A stretch of DNA of 42,412 nt, from NCBI GenBank assembly GCA_025449935.1, contig JANWIJ010000063.1:1-42412 (forward strand). Direction: 5' to 3'. The first letter of the stretch is position 1. Every line of letters starts with the position of its first letter. The DNA comes from Chitinophagaceae bacterium (lineage in GTDB: Bacteria > Bacteroidota > Bacteroidia > Chitinophagales > Chitinophagaceae). The translations under genes and the position numbers were made by a program. The notes beneath the pieces were generated by a model. It made no database searches. It was not told where the DNA came from and worked only from the letters and a program-made list of their open reading frames with translations. Positions 16,137 through 24,747 of the stretch are shown piece by piece.

Positions 16137-18134
16137 TTACCTGCCGTCTTTTTGGAGATCAATGATCTTGTCGAATATTTTTTCATAATCAAGATCCAGG
16201 CGTTTTAATTCCTGCTCGGCTTGCCGGAAGGCATTTTCTGCTTCAAGGAATTTTGATGTATCCGAGTAGATGGCAGGGTCTACCAGCGACGATTCAAGGG
16301 CGGATTTCTTTTCGTTCAGTGCCGCAATCCTTTCTTCCAGCTGCTGGAATTGTTTTTGCATTTTCTGAAGTTCTTTCTTCGCGTCTTTATCGATAGGGGG
16401 TGAGGCAGGGGGCCTGGAACCGGCTGCCGGGTTTACGGCTGTGGATTTCTTATTGCTGACCCCGGGCTTCCTGTTTATTGTTTCAGGCTGCTTTTTACCG
16501 GGCGCCTGGGTCTTCTTTTTATCTGCTTCCTGTTTTGCCATCCTCTCTTTCCAGGCTACCCATTCTTCGTATCCTCCTTTGAATTCCTTGATCTTGTGAT
16601 CCACGATCTCCCATATTTTATTCGCGGTTTTTGAAATAAAATAACGGTCATGGCTTACCAGGATAAGACTGCCCTGGTACTTATTTAACGCGTCAATCAG
16701 CAGGTCGCAACTGTGCATATCAAGGTGGTTCGTCGGTTCATCCAGCATTAAAAAATTGGCTTTGCTGATGATGGTTTTGGCCAGGGCCACCCTTGCTTTT
16801 TCGCCCCCGCTCAGGATTTTGATCTTTTTATCGGCATCATCACCACTGAAAAGAAAACAGCCCAGCAGGGTTCTTAATTCCAGCTCGGTCATCTGGCTGC
16901 CGCATTCTTTCATTTCATCAATGATCGTATTATTGATATTTAATGCTTCCAGCTGGTGCTGGGCATAGAAACTCTCTTCCACGTTGTGACCCCACTTTCT
17001 CTCCCCGGTAAAAGACTCCGCGCCTGCAATAATACGCAGCAGGGTAGACTTCCCTTTTCCATTAGCACCGATCAGGGCAATTTTATCTCCCCGGTCAATT
17101 TCCGCCGAAGTGTGCTCGGCAATGATCGTGTCGCCAAATCTTTTACTGATATCTTTTAGTTCCACCAGCACTCTGCCGGGCACTTTATCAACCCTGAAGT
17201 TGATGCGCATATTCGGTCTTTCCAGCTGGGAATCCTCAATGCGTTCGAGCTTATCTAACTTTTTGATAATGCTTTGTGCCATGGCTGCTTTGCTGGCCTT
17301 GGCCCTGAACCGTTCTACCAGCCTTTCATTCTGTCGTATATAATCCTGCTGGTTCTCATACGCTTTTTGCTGCAGGTCTATCCGGATGGCTTTTTCCTTT
17401 TCATAGAAATCATAATTGCCATTATAAATATGTAACTGTTGCTGGTAGACTTCAACAATTTTTGTGACCATGCGGTTCAGGAAATATTTATCGTGGCTGA
17501 CGATAACAACAGAGCCCTGGTAATGCAGCAGGTATTTTTCCAGCCATTCAATCGACGGAAGATCGAGGTGGTTGGTGGGCTCATCGAGTAATAAAAGATC
17601 GGGCTGCTGCAGGATCATCTTGGCCAGCAATACCCTCATTCTCCATCCACCACTGAATTCTTTATAGGGTCGTTGCAGGTCGGCATTGGAAAAACCAAGC
17701 CCCTGCAATATCTCTTCTGTCTTGTGATGAATATTCCAGCCGCCAAGTGTTTCCAGCTCGTGCAATTTATCGGTGTACTCGTGCAATGTTTTCTCATCCC
17801 CCGTTTTTTCCAGTTCTTTCCCCAACTCTTCAATTTCCTTTTCCAGTTGCAGTACCCGCTCAAATGCGCCAAGGGCTACCTGCAGGATGGAATCGTTGGT
17901 ATCAAAACTTAATAAATCCTGGTGCAGGTAACCAATAGAAGTGGTCCGGCTTCTTTCCACCGTGCCACTGCTTGGGGCGTATTGGCCAACCAGCAGTTTA
18001 AGAATAGTCGATTTACCGGTACCGTTATAGCCAATCAGCCCGATCCTTTCATTGGGTTGAATATGCCAGGTCGCATCTTCTATCAGGGCCCTTGCGCCAA
18101 ATTCAAATGTCACATTTTGTAATCCCGCCAGCAT
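16137..18134 (-). CDS. ABC-F family ATPase
   Basis: 665 residues with two ABC domains and no membrane segments, the hallmark of ribosome-associated ABC-F proteins. Domain 1: Walker A GYNGTGKST at 35-43, signature FSGGWRMR, Walker B LLLLDEPTNHLD. Domain 2: Walker A GANGKGKST, signature LSGGEKARVALAK, Walker B FLMLDEPTNHLD. The linker between them has the long charged helices of the P-site tRNA-interaction motif (FRAKASKAAMAQSIIKKLDK). A Lys/Pro-rich stretch and a C-terminal coiled coil (KELQKMQKQFQQLEERIAAL) follow, as in Uup/YheS-type members. It would act on translating ribosomes; a resistance role is not indicated. Its start lies 12 bp from the left repeat of the four-helix element. Confidence 0.92.
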   Translation of the reverse strand: MLAGLQNVTFEFGARALIEDATWHIQPNERIGLIGYNGTGKSTILKLLVGQYAPSSGTVERSRTTSIGYLHQDLLSFDTNDSILQVALGAFERVLQLEKEIEELGKELEKTGDEKTLHEYTDKLHELETLGGWNIHHKTEEILQGLGFSNADLQRPYKEFSGGWRMRVLLAKMILQQPDLLLLDEPTNHLDLPSIEWLEKYLLHYQGSVVIVSHDKYFLNRMVTKIVEVYQQQLHIYNGNYDFYEKEKAIRIDLQQKAYENQQDYIRQNERLVERFRAKASKAAMAQSIIKKLDKLERIEDSQLERPNMRINFRVDKVPGRVLVELKDISKRFGDTIIAEHTSAEIDRGDKIALIGANGKGKSTLLRIIAGAESFTGERKWGHNVEESFYAQHQLEALNINNTIIDEMKECGSQMTELELRTLLGCFLFSGDDADKKIKILSGGEKARVALAKTIISKANFLMLDEPTNHLDMHSCDLLIDALNKYQGSLILVSHDRYFISKTANKIWEIVDHKIKEFKGGYEEWVAWKERMAKQEADKKKTQAPGKKQPETINRKPGVSNKKSTAVNPAAGSRPPASPPIDKDAKKELQKMQKQFQQLEERIAALNEKKSALESSLVDPAIYSDTSKFLEAENAFRQAEQELKRLDLDYEKIFDKIIDLQKDGR

Positions 18135-18146
18135 AAAATGTCAGTT

Positions 18147-18165
18147 GTGAATGGTGAATAGTCAA
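18147..18165 (+). repeat. Left inverted repeat of the four-helix element
   Basis: GTGAATGGTGAATAGTCAA: tandem heptamers GTGAATG and GTGAATA, then GTCAA. It overlaps the stop codon of the four-helix gene (18162-18164). It matches the complement of 18556-18574 at 17 of 19 positions. Confidence 0.7.
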
Positions 18166-18527
18166 TTTTTAGTAGTTGCATTAATTAAGCCTGTCAATAG
18201 CTTAAAGCTGGTAATCATGGTCTTACCTAATTCTTCTATAGGAATATTCTCAAGGTACTTGAGTCCTTGTGCGATATCCAGGGCAGCATCAATTTCAATA
18301 ACAGACCCCCGGGCAACCTCAAAGTATCTTTTTCGCTCTCCTTCGGACTTTCGGGATGCACCTTCAGCAATATTTAAATGAACTGAGAGGGCAGCCCTTC
18401 TGATCTGGGTTACCATACCAAAACGTTCATCCTGTGGTAACAAATTTGTTAATCGGTAGCATTCCAGCACAAATTGCCTGGAAACCTGGTGGACTTCCAG
18501 TCGCTGATGATTCAATTTTAAAAACAT
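18162..18527 (-). CDS. Four helix bundle protein (23S rRNA IVS / S23 type)
   Basis: 121 residues, four amphipathic helices. Family landmarks are LEVHQVSRQFVLECYRLTN at the start, RFGMVTQIRRAALSVHLNIA and EGASRKSEGERKRYFEVARG in the middle. This is the family first found as ORFs inside 23S rRNA intervening sequences and also related in fold to Avd proteins of diversity-generating retroelements. Here it is free-standing with no rRNA or reverse transcriptase nearby. The surface is strongly basic in helix 2-3, fitting nucleic acid binding. Flanking heptamer inverted repeats make it look like the payload of a small element. Cellular function is unknown. Confidence 0.88.
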   Translation of the reverse strand: MFLKLNHQRLEVHQVSRQFVLECYRLTNLLPQDERFGMVTQIRRAALSVHLNIAEGASRKSEGERKRYFEVARGSVIEIDAALDIAQGLKYLENIPIEELGKTMITSFKLLTGLINATTKN

Positions 18528-18555
18528 ATTTTATCGGTAGTTTCTTTATTCAGTT

Positions 18556-18574
18556 TTGACGATTCACTATTCAC
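18556..18574 (-). repeat. Right inverted repeat of the four-helix element
   Basis: On the minus strand: GTGAATAGTGAATCGTCAA, again two heptamers GTGAATN then GTCAA. It lies 29 bp upstream of the four-helix start codon. Confidence 0.7.
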
Positions 18575-18610
18575 AAAATTAACGGATTAGCAGTTCCGGT
18601 TAGCAGCGAT

Positions 18611-18618
18611 TATCTTTG
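18611..18618 (+). promoter_or_regulatory. -7 box for the DUF3347 / TonB receptor operon
   Basis: TATCTTTG is an exact TAnnTTTG match 17 nt before the ATG at 18636. A -33 TTG is not evident. Confidence 0.5.
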
Positions 18619-18635
18619 CCCCACTCTTTCCCGCT

Positions 18636-19352
18636 ATGAAGAATATTATTGAGTTACTGGGGATAATATTACCGGCCCTGATTATACTGGTGGGGATTAT
18701 CCGCGTTTTTGTATATAAAACAAAACTATTTAACGGCCTCACCCTGTTGTTCGCCGTTTTACTGCTGATTATTGGTCTGCTACAGTATTTCGTTTTCAAA
18801 AACAGCTCTCCAGCCGTGGCGGATTCAAAATTACCTCCGCTGGCAGTCAGCCAACACAGCCAGGCATTTAACAAGTCAGTAGAGAATATATTAAACGCAT
18901 ATTTCAGGATGACTGACGGGTTTGTCAACGCGGATCCTGCCGCCATCCAGCAATCCGGGTATGAGTTAAAAACAGCGCTTGACAGTTTTACGATTGATGA
19001 ATTGAAAGTGGACAGCCTGATCTTTCAAACAGCTTTGCAGCCATATGGAAATACTAAAGCGGAGATTGTTTCCATTATTTCCGATCCTTCCCTGGAGGAG
19101 AAAAGAAGTTCCCTGAATATTTTTTCCAATGAATTGTATTCCCTGTTGCGGACGGTCCGGTATGACCTGGCCAAGCTCTACTGGAAAGAATGTCCTTTTG
19201 CTTTTGGTGAGGACAAACCCGGCAACTGGCTGAGTAAAACTGAAGAAATGATGAACCCGTATGGCAAAGAAAATTGTGCAGAGATCAGGAGTACGATCAA
19301 TTTTCTCCCGGCGGATACAAACATCAATAAAGGCCCAACAAAAGATCAGTAA
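18636..19352 (+). CDS. Membrane-anchored DUF3347-like protein
   Basis: 238 residues. Two hydrophobic helices at about 5-24 and 35-55 anchor it. The rest is periplasmic or cytoplasmic and resembles DUF3347: the C-terminal block YWKECPFAFGEDKPGNWLSK then EEMMNPYGKENC matches the family pattern of a CP..F segment, WLSK..E..NPY and a final Cys. In Bacteroidota this domain is often found with copper or heavy-metal efflux components (CusB-type), but no such genes are visible here. It is 16 bp upstream of a TonB-dependent receptor and probably co-transcribed with it, so a joint role in metal or siderophore handling is possible but not shown. Confidence 0.68.
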   Translation: MKNIIELLGIILPALIILVGIIRVFVYKTKLFNGLTLLFAVLLLIIGLLQYFVFKNSSPAVADSKLPPLAVSQHSQAFNKSVENILNAYFRMTDGFVNADPAAIQQSGYELKTALDSFTIDELKVDSLIFQTALQPYGNTKAEIVSIISDPSLEEKRSSLNIFSNELYSLLRTVRYDLAKLYWKECPFAFGEDKPGNWLSKTEEMMNPYGKENCAEIRSTINFLPADTNINKGPTKDQ

Positions 19353-19368
19353 AATTGTTGTTGCAGCT

Positions 19369-21744
19369 ATGCGTAAGATCATCAGTGGAGTGGCAGTACT
19401 ACTTGTTTGCAGCGCAGCTTTATCCCAGGCCCGCTTTACCCTCAATGGTTATGTAAAGGACAGTCTTTCCGGTGAATCCATAATCGGGGCTACTATCTCG
19501 GTAAACCGTCAAGCGGATCAGGCCGTCGGCCCGGCAAAAGCAGTGTTCAGCAACCAGTACGGGTTCTATTCTATTACACTGGATGCGGGTAAATATAATA
19601 TCAGCGTTTCGCATGTATCTTATCTCGGCAAATCAATTGAGGTGGAACTGGACAACAACCAGGCCTTTAATTTTGATGTTATTTCGAAATCCGCCGCGAT
19701 CAGTGAAGTGATTGTATACAGCAGGCGCCGTGATGGCAATGTCCGGAACGCCCAGATGGGTAAGGTTGATCTCAGTATGAGCCAGGTCAGGAATATCCCG
19801 GCATTTATGGGTGAGGTCGATTTGCTTAAAGCCATTCAACTTCTCCCGGGTGTGCGTAATGCGGGCGAGGGCAATGCCGGGTTTTATGTTCGTGGCGGGG
19901 GGCCAGACCAGAACCTGATCATGCTGGATGATGCCGTGGTATATAATACAGGCCACCTGTTTGGATTTTTTTCCATATTCAATTCCGATGCGATTAAAAA
20001 TGTATCCCTGATAAAAGGAGGGATGCCCGCACAGTATGGCGGGCGTCTTTCTTCCGTGGTGGATGTGGTGATGAAGGAGGGGAATATTAATAAACTGCAA
20101 ATGGATGGTGGTATTGGCCTCATCGCTTCGCGGTTCTCTGTCCAGGGCCCCATCAAAAAAGACAAAGCCTCTTTTATCCTTTCTGCGCGGAGAACCTATA
20201 TCGATGCCCTGGTAAAACCTTTCATAAAAAAAAGCAGCAGTTTTTACGGTTCAGGCTATTATTTCTATGATGTAAATGCCAAGATCAATTACCGCTTTTC
20301 AGAAAAAGACCGGGTATACCTGAGCGGGTATTTTGGACGGGATGTATTTGATTTCAGGAACAGCAAGCGCTCTTTTAAGACAAATATTCCCTGGGGCAAT
20401 TCCACGGCCACGCTTCGATGGAACCATGTATTCAACCGGCGGCTCTTCGCAAATACCACCTTGGTGTACAATGATTATAAGTTCCGGTTTACCGCCTCGC
20501 AGGAAAATTTTGAACTCGGGCTTTCCTCCGGCATAAAAGACGGAACATTAAAAACAGATTTTGATTATTACCCCTTGCCGGATCACAAATTAAAGTTTGG
20601 CGGCCTGCTGACCTATCACCGGTTTATTCCGAATGTGGTAACAGGTAAGCAGGACTCCATTGTATTTACCCCCAACAACGAAAGCACGAAATTCGCGGCA
20701 GAAACGGCGCTCTATTTACAGGATGACTGGGAACCGGGAGAAAAGTGGAAGATCAATTACGGCCTGCGCTGGAGCAGTTTTACCCAGATTGGGCCTTACA
20801 CCAGGTATCTCCGTGATGCAGATGGTAATAAATTAGACAGCACAGTATATAAAAATTTTGACCGGGTAAAATCGTACGGCGGGCTTGAACCACGTATGAC
20901 CATCCGTTATTCGGTGAATGAATCTATGTCGGTCAAAGCCGCGGTCACCAGGAACCTCCAGTATATACACCTGGTAAGTAATGCAGGTACTACTTTACCG
21001 ACAGATCTCTGGGTGCCCAGTACCTATATTGTAAAACCACAGATCAGCTGGTTATATTCGGCGGGGTTGTTCAAAAATTTCGCAGATAACCAGTACGAAA
21101 CATCCCTGGAATTATATTTTAAGGATATGAAGAACCAGGTGGATTACAAGGAAGGGTATACGCCTTCCTTAAAAGATCCGGAGGATGAATTTGTTTTTGG
21201 AAAAGGCTGGAGTTATGGCGCCGAACTCCTGGTGAATAAAGTACGGGGAAGATTCACCGGCTGGGTCGGGTACAGTTTATCCTGGACATGGAGAAAATTT
21301 GTGCAGTTGAATGAAGGACAGAAATATCCAGCGCGGTATGACCGCCGGCATGACATGTCGGTTGTGGCCAACTATGAACTGGCTAAAAAATGGAAACTCG
21401 GTGCTGTGTTCGTTTATGGAACAGGGAATGCCATTACACTTCCGGAACGCTTTTATATTATCAATGGGGTGCTTACCCAGGAATACAGCAAGCTGAACCA
21501 GTACCGGATGAAGGCGTACCATCGCCTGGATCTGTCTGCCACTTACACACCTGTTCCCAGGAAAAAAAGAAAGCTTGGCAGTTATTGGGTATTCAGCATC
21601 TACAACCTGTACAGCCGGCTGAATCCCTATTTTATTTATTTTGACCAGCAGGGGAGCCTGGCAAACGGTGATCTGAAAGTGGAAGCACAACAAGTATCGC
21701 TGTTTCCCATCCTGCCCGCCGTGACCTGGAATTTTAAATTTTAA
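19369..21744 (+). CDS. TonB-dependent receptor with carboxypeptidase-regulatory-like N-terminal domain
   Basis: 791 residues from the ATG at 19369, which gives a proper signal peptide (MRKIISGVAVLLVCSAALSQ); an upstream in-frame start would run into the previous gene. Residues ~22-110 are the carboxypeptidase-regulatory-like beta-sandwich (LNGYVKDSLSGESIIGATIS, ending YLGKSIEVELDN). The plug follows at ~115-225 (VRNIPAFMGEVDLLKAIQLL, GFYVRGGGPDQNLIMLDDAV, GGMPAQYGGRLSSVVDV). The remainder is the outer-membrane beta-barrel. There is no SusD partner next to it, so it is not a classic glycan SusCD pair; the ligand is unknown. It is linked to the DUF3347 gene by 16 bp. Confidence 0.9.
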   Translation: MRKIISGVAVLLVCSAALSQARFTLNGYVKDSLSGESIIGATISVNRQADQAVGPAKAVFSNQYGFYSITLDAGKYNISVSHVSYLGKSIEVELDNNQAFNFDVISKSAAISEVIVYSRRRDGNVRNAQMGKVDLSMSQVRNIPAFMGEVDLLKAIQLLPGVRNAGEGNAGFYVRGGGPDQNLIMLDDAVVYNTGHLFGFFSIFNSDAIKNVSLIKGGMPAQYGGRLSSVVDVVMKEGNINKLQMDGGIGLIASRFSVQGPIKKDKASFILSARRTYIDALVKPFIKKSSSFYGSGYYFYDVNAKINYRFSEKDRVYLSGYFGRDVFDFRNSKRSFKTNIPWGNSTATLRWNHVFNRRLFANTTLVYNDYKFRFTASQENFELGLSSGIKDGTLKTDFDYYPLPDHKLKFGGLLTYHRFIPNVVTGKQDSIVFTPNNESTKFAAETALYLQDDWEPGEKWKINYGLRWSSFTQIGPYTRYLRDADGNKLDSTVYKNFDRVKSYGGLEPRMTIRYSVNESMSVKAAVTRNLQYIHLVSNAGTTLPTDLWVPSTYIVKPQISWLYSAGLFKNFADNQYETSLELYFKDMKNQVDYKEGYTPSLKDPEDEFVFGKGWSYGAELLVNKVRGRFTGWVGYSLSWTWRKFVQLNEGQKYPARYDRRHDMSVVANYELAKKWKLGAVFVYGTGNAITLPERFYIINGVLTQEYSKLNQYRMKAYHRLDLSATYTPVPRKKRKLGSYWVFSIYNLYSRLNPYFIYFDQQGSLANGDLKVEAQQVSLFPILPAVTWNFKF

Positions 21745-21858
21745 ACCCGCGGATTACCGGCCGGTTTATGAGAGCAGCAACCTGTGATTTTTTAAAACGC
21801 CGTTAATTTTAATACGCCTGTTAAATCACGTAAAAACTAAATGCTATTTTAGATCCCT

Positions 21859-22320
21859 ATGAAATCAAAATTTCTTTTTTTCCTGGTCGTTAGTTTCCTG
21901 GTGGCTTCCTGCGATGATACCAGTAAAAGCAAGGCAGAAAATGCTTCCCGCGCGGGTGATAAAAATATTTCAGCTGTCAGTTGCTACCGTTATGCAAATA
22001 CAACTGATACCATTACATTGAAACTAACTCGTGCTGGAAACCTAATTACCGGTACACTGGTCTACCAGCTGGCCGGAAAAGATAAAAATACAGGAACCAT
22101 ACAGGGAAGCATGCGCGGGGATATCCTGGTGGCTGATTATAATTTTATGTCCGAAGGGATCCGGTCAACCCGGCAAATTGCATTTAAGCAGGATCAAAAT
22201 TTTTTCGTGGAAGGCTGGGGAGATATCGACACAAGCAACAACAGGGTCAGGTTTAAAGATATCGGGGCGCTGCGGTTCAACGAAGCCACCAGGTTAACAG
22301 GATGGGATTGCCCGGAATAA
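21859..22320 (+). CDS. Lipoprotein of unknown function
   Basis: 153 residues. The N-terminus is a lipoprotein signal with lipobox FLVASC (Cys18). The mature protein has the strand pattern ITLKLTRAGNLITGTLVYQL, GTIQGSMRGDILVADYNFMS and GWGDIDTSNNRVRFKDIGAL, a small beta-barrel like those of META/NlpE-type lipoproteins; the fold is inference. It begins 114 bp after the TonB receptor and could be in the same operon or separate. No recognised catalytic residues. Confidence 0.75.
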   Translation: MKSKFLFFLVVSFLVASCDDTSKSKAENASRAGDKNISAVSCYRYANTTDTITLKLTRAGNLITGTLVYQLAGKDKNTGTIQGSMRGDILVADYNFMSEGIRSTRQIAFKQDQNFFVEGWGDIDTSNNRVRFKDIGALRFNEATRLTGWDCPE

Positions 22321-22380
22321 TGTCCGGGGTCATCTTCCGGGGCACTTATCTTCCTGTTTCACTGCCAAACAACGGGTTAG

Positions 22381-22401
22381 CCCCTTCAAAGTTTTAAGGG
22401 G
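22381..22401 (+). terminator. Weak hairpin after the lipoprotein gene
   Basis: CCCCTT pairs with AAGGGG around a 9-nt A/T-rich loop, 60 bp after the stop codon. The tail is ATATACC rather than a T run, so termination is uncertain. Confidence 0.35.
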
Positions 22402-22573
22402 ATATACCAAATAATGCTGTATCTTCACCGGGTGATTTAAAGTTCTCTCTACATTCAGTCCTGATCAGTATAAATTTTTACTCTTCGTCCCGGTAATTGT
22501 TAATCCTCCTCTTTACTTTTTGTCGCAGTCCTTTATCACAGGTATCGTATTATTTATTTTAAATTATTGATTT

Positions 22574-22843
22574 ATGAACATGTATGTTTCAAACCTAAGC
22601 TTTCACACAACAGACGATGATCTGAGAAAATTATTTGAGGAGTTTGGAGCTGTCTCTTCTGCAAAAGTTATTACTGACCGCGAGACTGGACGTAGCCGTG
22701 GTTTTGGATTTGTGGAAATGAGCTCAAATGATGATGCTCAGAAAGCGATCAAAGGATTAAATGGTAAAGATCTTGAAGGCAGATCCATGTCGGTGAGTGA
22801 AGCAAGAGAAAGAGCCCCCCGTTCAGATAACAGAAGATTCTGA
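22574..22843 (+). CDS. Small RRM RNA-binding protein
   Basis: 89 residues, essentially one RNA recognition motif. RNP2 is MYVSNL at residues 3-8 and RNP1 is RGFGFVEM at 42-49. The spacing and sequence match the bacterial/cyanobacterial-type Rbp family, which binds single-stranded RNA and often behaves as a cold- or stress-responsive chaperone. The C-terminal tail is short and basic (ARERAPRSDNRRF) rather than Gly-rich. The 253-bp upstream gap is A/T-rich and likely holds its promoter and a leader; a strong intrinsic terminator follows, so the gene is probably monocistronic. Confidence 0.92.
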   Translation: MNMYVSNLSFHTTDDDLRKLFEEFGAVSSAKVITDRETGRSRGFGFVEMSSNDDAQKAIKGLNGKDLEGRSMSVSEARERAPRSDNRRF

Positions 22844-22864
22844 CAATATAGCTAACTTCATTTC

Positions 22865-22892
22865 AAGAGCCTGTTTACCGGGCTCTTTTTTT
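22865..22892 (+). terminator. Intrinsic terminator of the RRM gene
   Basis: AAGAGCC and GGCTCTT form a 7-bp stem around a 9-nt loop, followed by a run of T, 21 bp after the stop codon. Confidence 0.9.
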
Positions 22893-22920
22893 GTGCCCGG
22901 GATACAAACAACCGGCGGGG

Positions 22921-23307
22921 TTATCCCTCACCTGCTTCTGTTTCACCGGAACCACCTTCTGCATCGGCAGGCTCTGCTGCAGGGGCTTCTTCAGGAGGAG
23001 TAAGATTCTTTATGCTAAGCTGGAAATCTGAACTGAAAGTGATGGCATAGTGCTTTTTACGGAGCAAACCATCTGCCACGCTGTCCTGTAATAATATCTC
23101 CAAAAGATCCTTGGCCTGTACCGGGGGATTCAGGGTACGTAAACGACCATTTATGATTTCAATAGAAAAAGAAACTACGGGCTTGCGAAGCTTGGTGCTT
23201 TTTTCGAAATCAGTGCGGTTCAGCGTGAGTAATTGTTCAGCGGACGCCGATCGTTTTAGCAAAAGACGGATAACAGGCAGGTATTTTTTCCAGGTATATG
23301 TATACAT
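22921..23307 (-). CDS. Conserved-looking hypothetical protein with acidic tail
   Basis: 128 residues from the ATG at 23307 (MYTYTWKKYLPVIRLLLKRS); a longer in-frame start adds 14 unlikely residues. The N-terminal half is basic and helical with an LNRTDFEK segment. The middle (VVSFSIEIINGRLRTL, DLLEILLQDSVADGL, HYAITFSSDFQLSIKNL) alternates strand and helix. The last ~25 residues are Ala/Glu/Gly-rich and disordered. No signal peptide, so probably cytoplasmic. I have no function for it; the overall impression is of a small nucleic-acid or protein-binding protein. Its 3' end lies near the RRM gene terminator on the opposite strand. Confidence 0.72.
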   Translation of the reverse strand: MYTYTWKKYLPVIRLLLKRSASAEQLLTLNRTDFEKSTKLRKPVVSFSIEIINGRLRTLNPPVQAKDLLEILLQDSVADGLLRKKHYAITFSSDFQLSIKNLTPPEEAPAAEPADAEGGSGETEAGEG

Positions 23308-23506
23308 TCTCTGAGTTTGGTGAAGACGAAACAAATGAAAAGCCGGCAAGTACAGAAATCAGTCAAAGGTCAGTTTTTATTTTAACATCTCAGCAATTAA
23401 TTTGGAATCCTGCAACGAATACTGTATAAATAAAAAGGGCAGTCCGGGTTATAAAGCGTACCTTTCATGCCTTGCAGATGATTCAGTCTGCTCCTAAATC
23501 TCCTCC

Positions 23507-23926
23507 ATGTTCACTATCCTGGAAATAACTGAAACCGATCACAATTTTACAAAACTGATGAGGAGTATTAAGGCAACCGGCCTGGAAGGAACCCTGAGCG
23601 GTATCGGCCCATTCACCATTCTCGCGCCGGTTAACCTTGCCTTCGGAAACATGTCTCCGGATTCGTTGGAAGAATTACTGAAGCCAGCGAATAAAGAACA
23701 GCTCGCTAACATTTTATCCTATCATGTATTGTCCGGGAAAAAAATGCTGCGGGATTTTACCAATGGCCAGAAACTAAAAACCATACACGACAAAGAAGTG
23801 ATGGTATTGGTAAAGGATGGGGAGACTTATATTAACGGGGCCATGATATTAACCCGTGACAGGCAGGCATCGAACGGGGTTGTTCATTCCGTGAATATTC
23901 TCAATATGCATTACAATCCGCAATAA
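23507..23926 (+). CDS. Fasciclin (FAS1) domain protein without signal peptide
   Basis: 139 residues made up of one FAS1 domain. Landmarks are the N-terminal LMRSIKATGLEGTLSGIGPF, FTILAPVNLAFGNM (family H1 region), the LANILSYHVLSGKKM box with the conserved YH, and NGVVHSVNILN near the end (H2). Most FAS1 proteins are secreted adhesion proteins, but this one begins directly at the domain with no signal sequence, as do a set of small cytoplasmic-looking Bacteroidota homologues. It may be a stress-linked protein in this neighbourhood. Role unknown. Confidence 0.88.
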   Translation: MFTILEITETDHNFTKLMRSIKATGLEGTLSGIGPFTILAPVNLAFGNMSPDSLEELLKPANKEQLANILSYHVLSGKKMLRDFTNGQKLKTIHDKEVMVLVKDGETYINGAMILTRDRQASNGVVHSVNILNMHYNPQ

Positions 23927-23973
23927 ACAGGTATTTGGCAGGCATTGCTTCCTGCCCTGATAAAAATAGTAAT

Positions 23974-24564
23974 ATGAAAAAAGACAGCGTTATACAGTTT
24001 GTTGGTTTTATTACGAACCTTGAGTTCAGTGACTTTGTTCCCCAATGGGAAGAATATGCCAAACAATTTATGAAAGTCCCGGGTGCCAAAATCACGCAGC
24101 GTAAAAGCGATGCCAAAAACACGTTTAAATATGTGTCCCAGCATGAATTACCTGAAGGAGGTTTTCATTTTAATTTTATGAAGGGAAGGAATTCAGAACA
24201 CTTCCCGGAACAACGCGTAAAAGTGGTGCAGGCTGGTGGGTACCTGGCGGCAGAGATGGGGTCGAAGCTGCATGAAATAAAGGGATGTGTAAAAACAATG
24301 GCATTTATCAGTCATGATGAAAATGATATTGATTTCTACCGCCAGTTGACGGGTTATCGTTACCTGAATATTTACCAGGCCTATTACGAAAATTGTACCT
24401 ACGGCCATATCTTGGAATTCTTTTCTGCTCCTGCGCAGGCCCAGGTATTGCTGGAACAATTGCAGGCAAGACCCGGCTGTGAAGCAGGTTTTTACAAGGA
24501 CTGTGCAGTACCGTCTGCCCGGATGGCTTCAGCAGGTTTACAAGCCCGTGCAGCCCACCAGTAA
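23974..24564 (+). CDS. Hypothetical protein, possibly alpha/beta
   Basis: 196 residues from the ATG at 23974; an earlier in-frame TTG at 23935 is less likely. The sequence MKKDSVIQFVGFITNLEFSD and TFKYVSQHELPEGGFHFNFM has a ferredoxin-like strand-helix pattern. KTMAFISHDENDIDFYRQLT and LNIYQAYYENCTYGHILEFF look like a second similar half, suggesting a two-domain dimeric alpha-beta-barrel arrangement. That is pattern-based inference. There is no signal peptide. It follows the FAS1 gene by 47 bp and could be in the same transcript. The C-terminus ends in a low-complexity Ala-rich tail. Confidence 0.7.
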   Translation: MKKDSVIQFVGFITNLEFSDFVPQWEEYAKQFMKVPGAKITQRKSDAKNTFKYVSQHELPEGGFHFNFMKGRNSEHFPEQRVKVVQAGGYLAAEMGSKLHEIKGCVKTMAFISHDENDIDFYRQLTGYRYLNIYQAYYENCTYGHILEFFSAPAQAQVLLEQLQARPGCEAGFYKDCAVPSARMASAGLQARAAHQ

Positions 24565-24630
24565 AAGCAACCATAACCACCAGCAACCGTAAGTCCATTG
24601 AATAACAGGAGGGAAGGAGCCGGCCGGTTA

Positions 24631-24657
24631 TGCCTTAAAAGTGTTACCTTTAAGGCA
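24631..24657 (+). terminator. Perfect hairpin between two hypothetical genes
   Basis: TGCCTTAAA and TTTAAGGCA form a perfect 9-bp stem with a 9-nt loop, 66 bp after the gene ending at 24564. The tail is ATTCCGG, so it may be a terminator without a strong T run or a processing site. Confidence 0.5.
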
Positions 24658-24747
24658 ATTCCGGTGAAGGCTTTCAGAAAGTAATCTTTCCATCTTCAGT
24701 TTACTTCTATTATTTTTCAACGGTACATTGTTTTAAAAATTATCGAT

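Larger units (their letters stand above)
18147..18574. mobile_element. Candidate small element: four-helix-bundle gene framed by heptamer-based inverted repeats
   Basis: An imperfect 19-bp inverted repeat (17 of 19 identical) frames the four-helix-bundle gene. Each end consists of two tandem copies of GTGAATN followed by GTCAA, pointing inward from the left and, in complement, from the right. The whole unit is 428 bp and sits between the ABC-F gene and a promoter. No transposase is present and no target duplication is evident. The inverted repeats are seen directly; mobility is inference. Confidence 0.4.
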
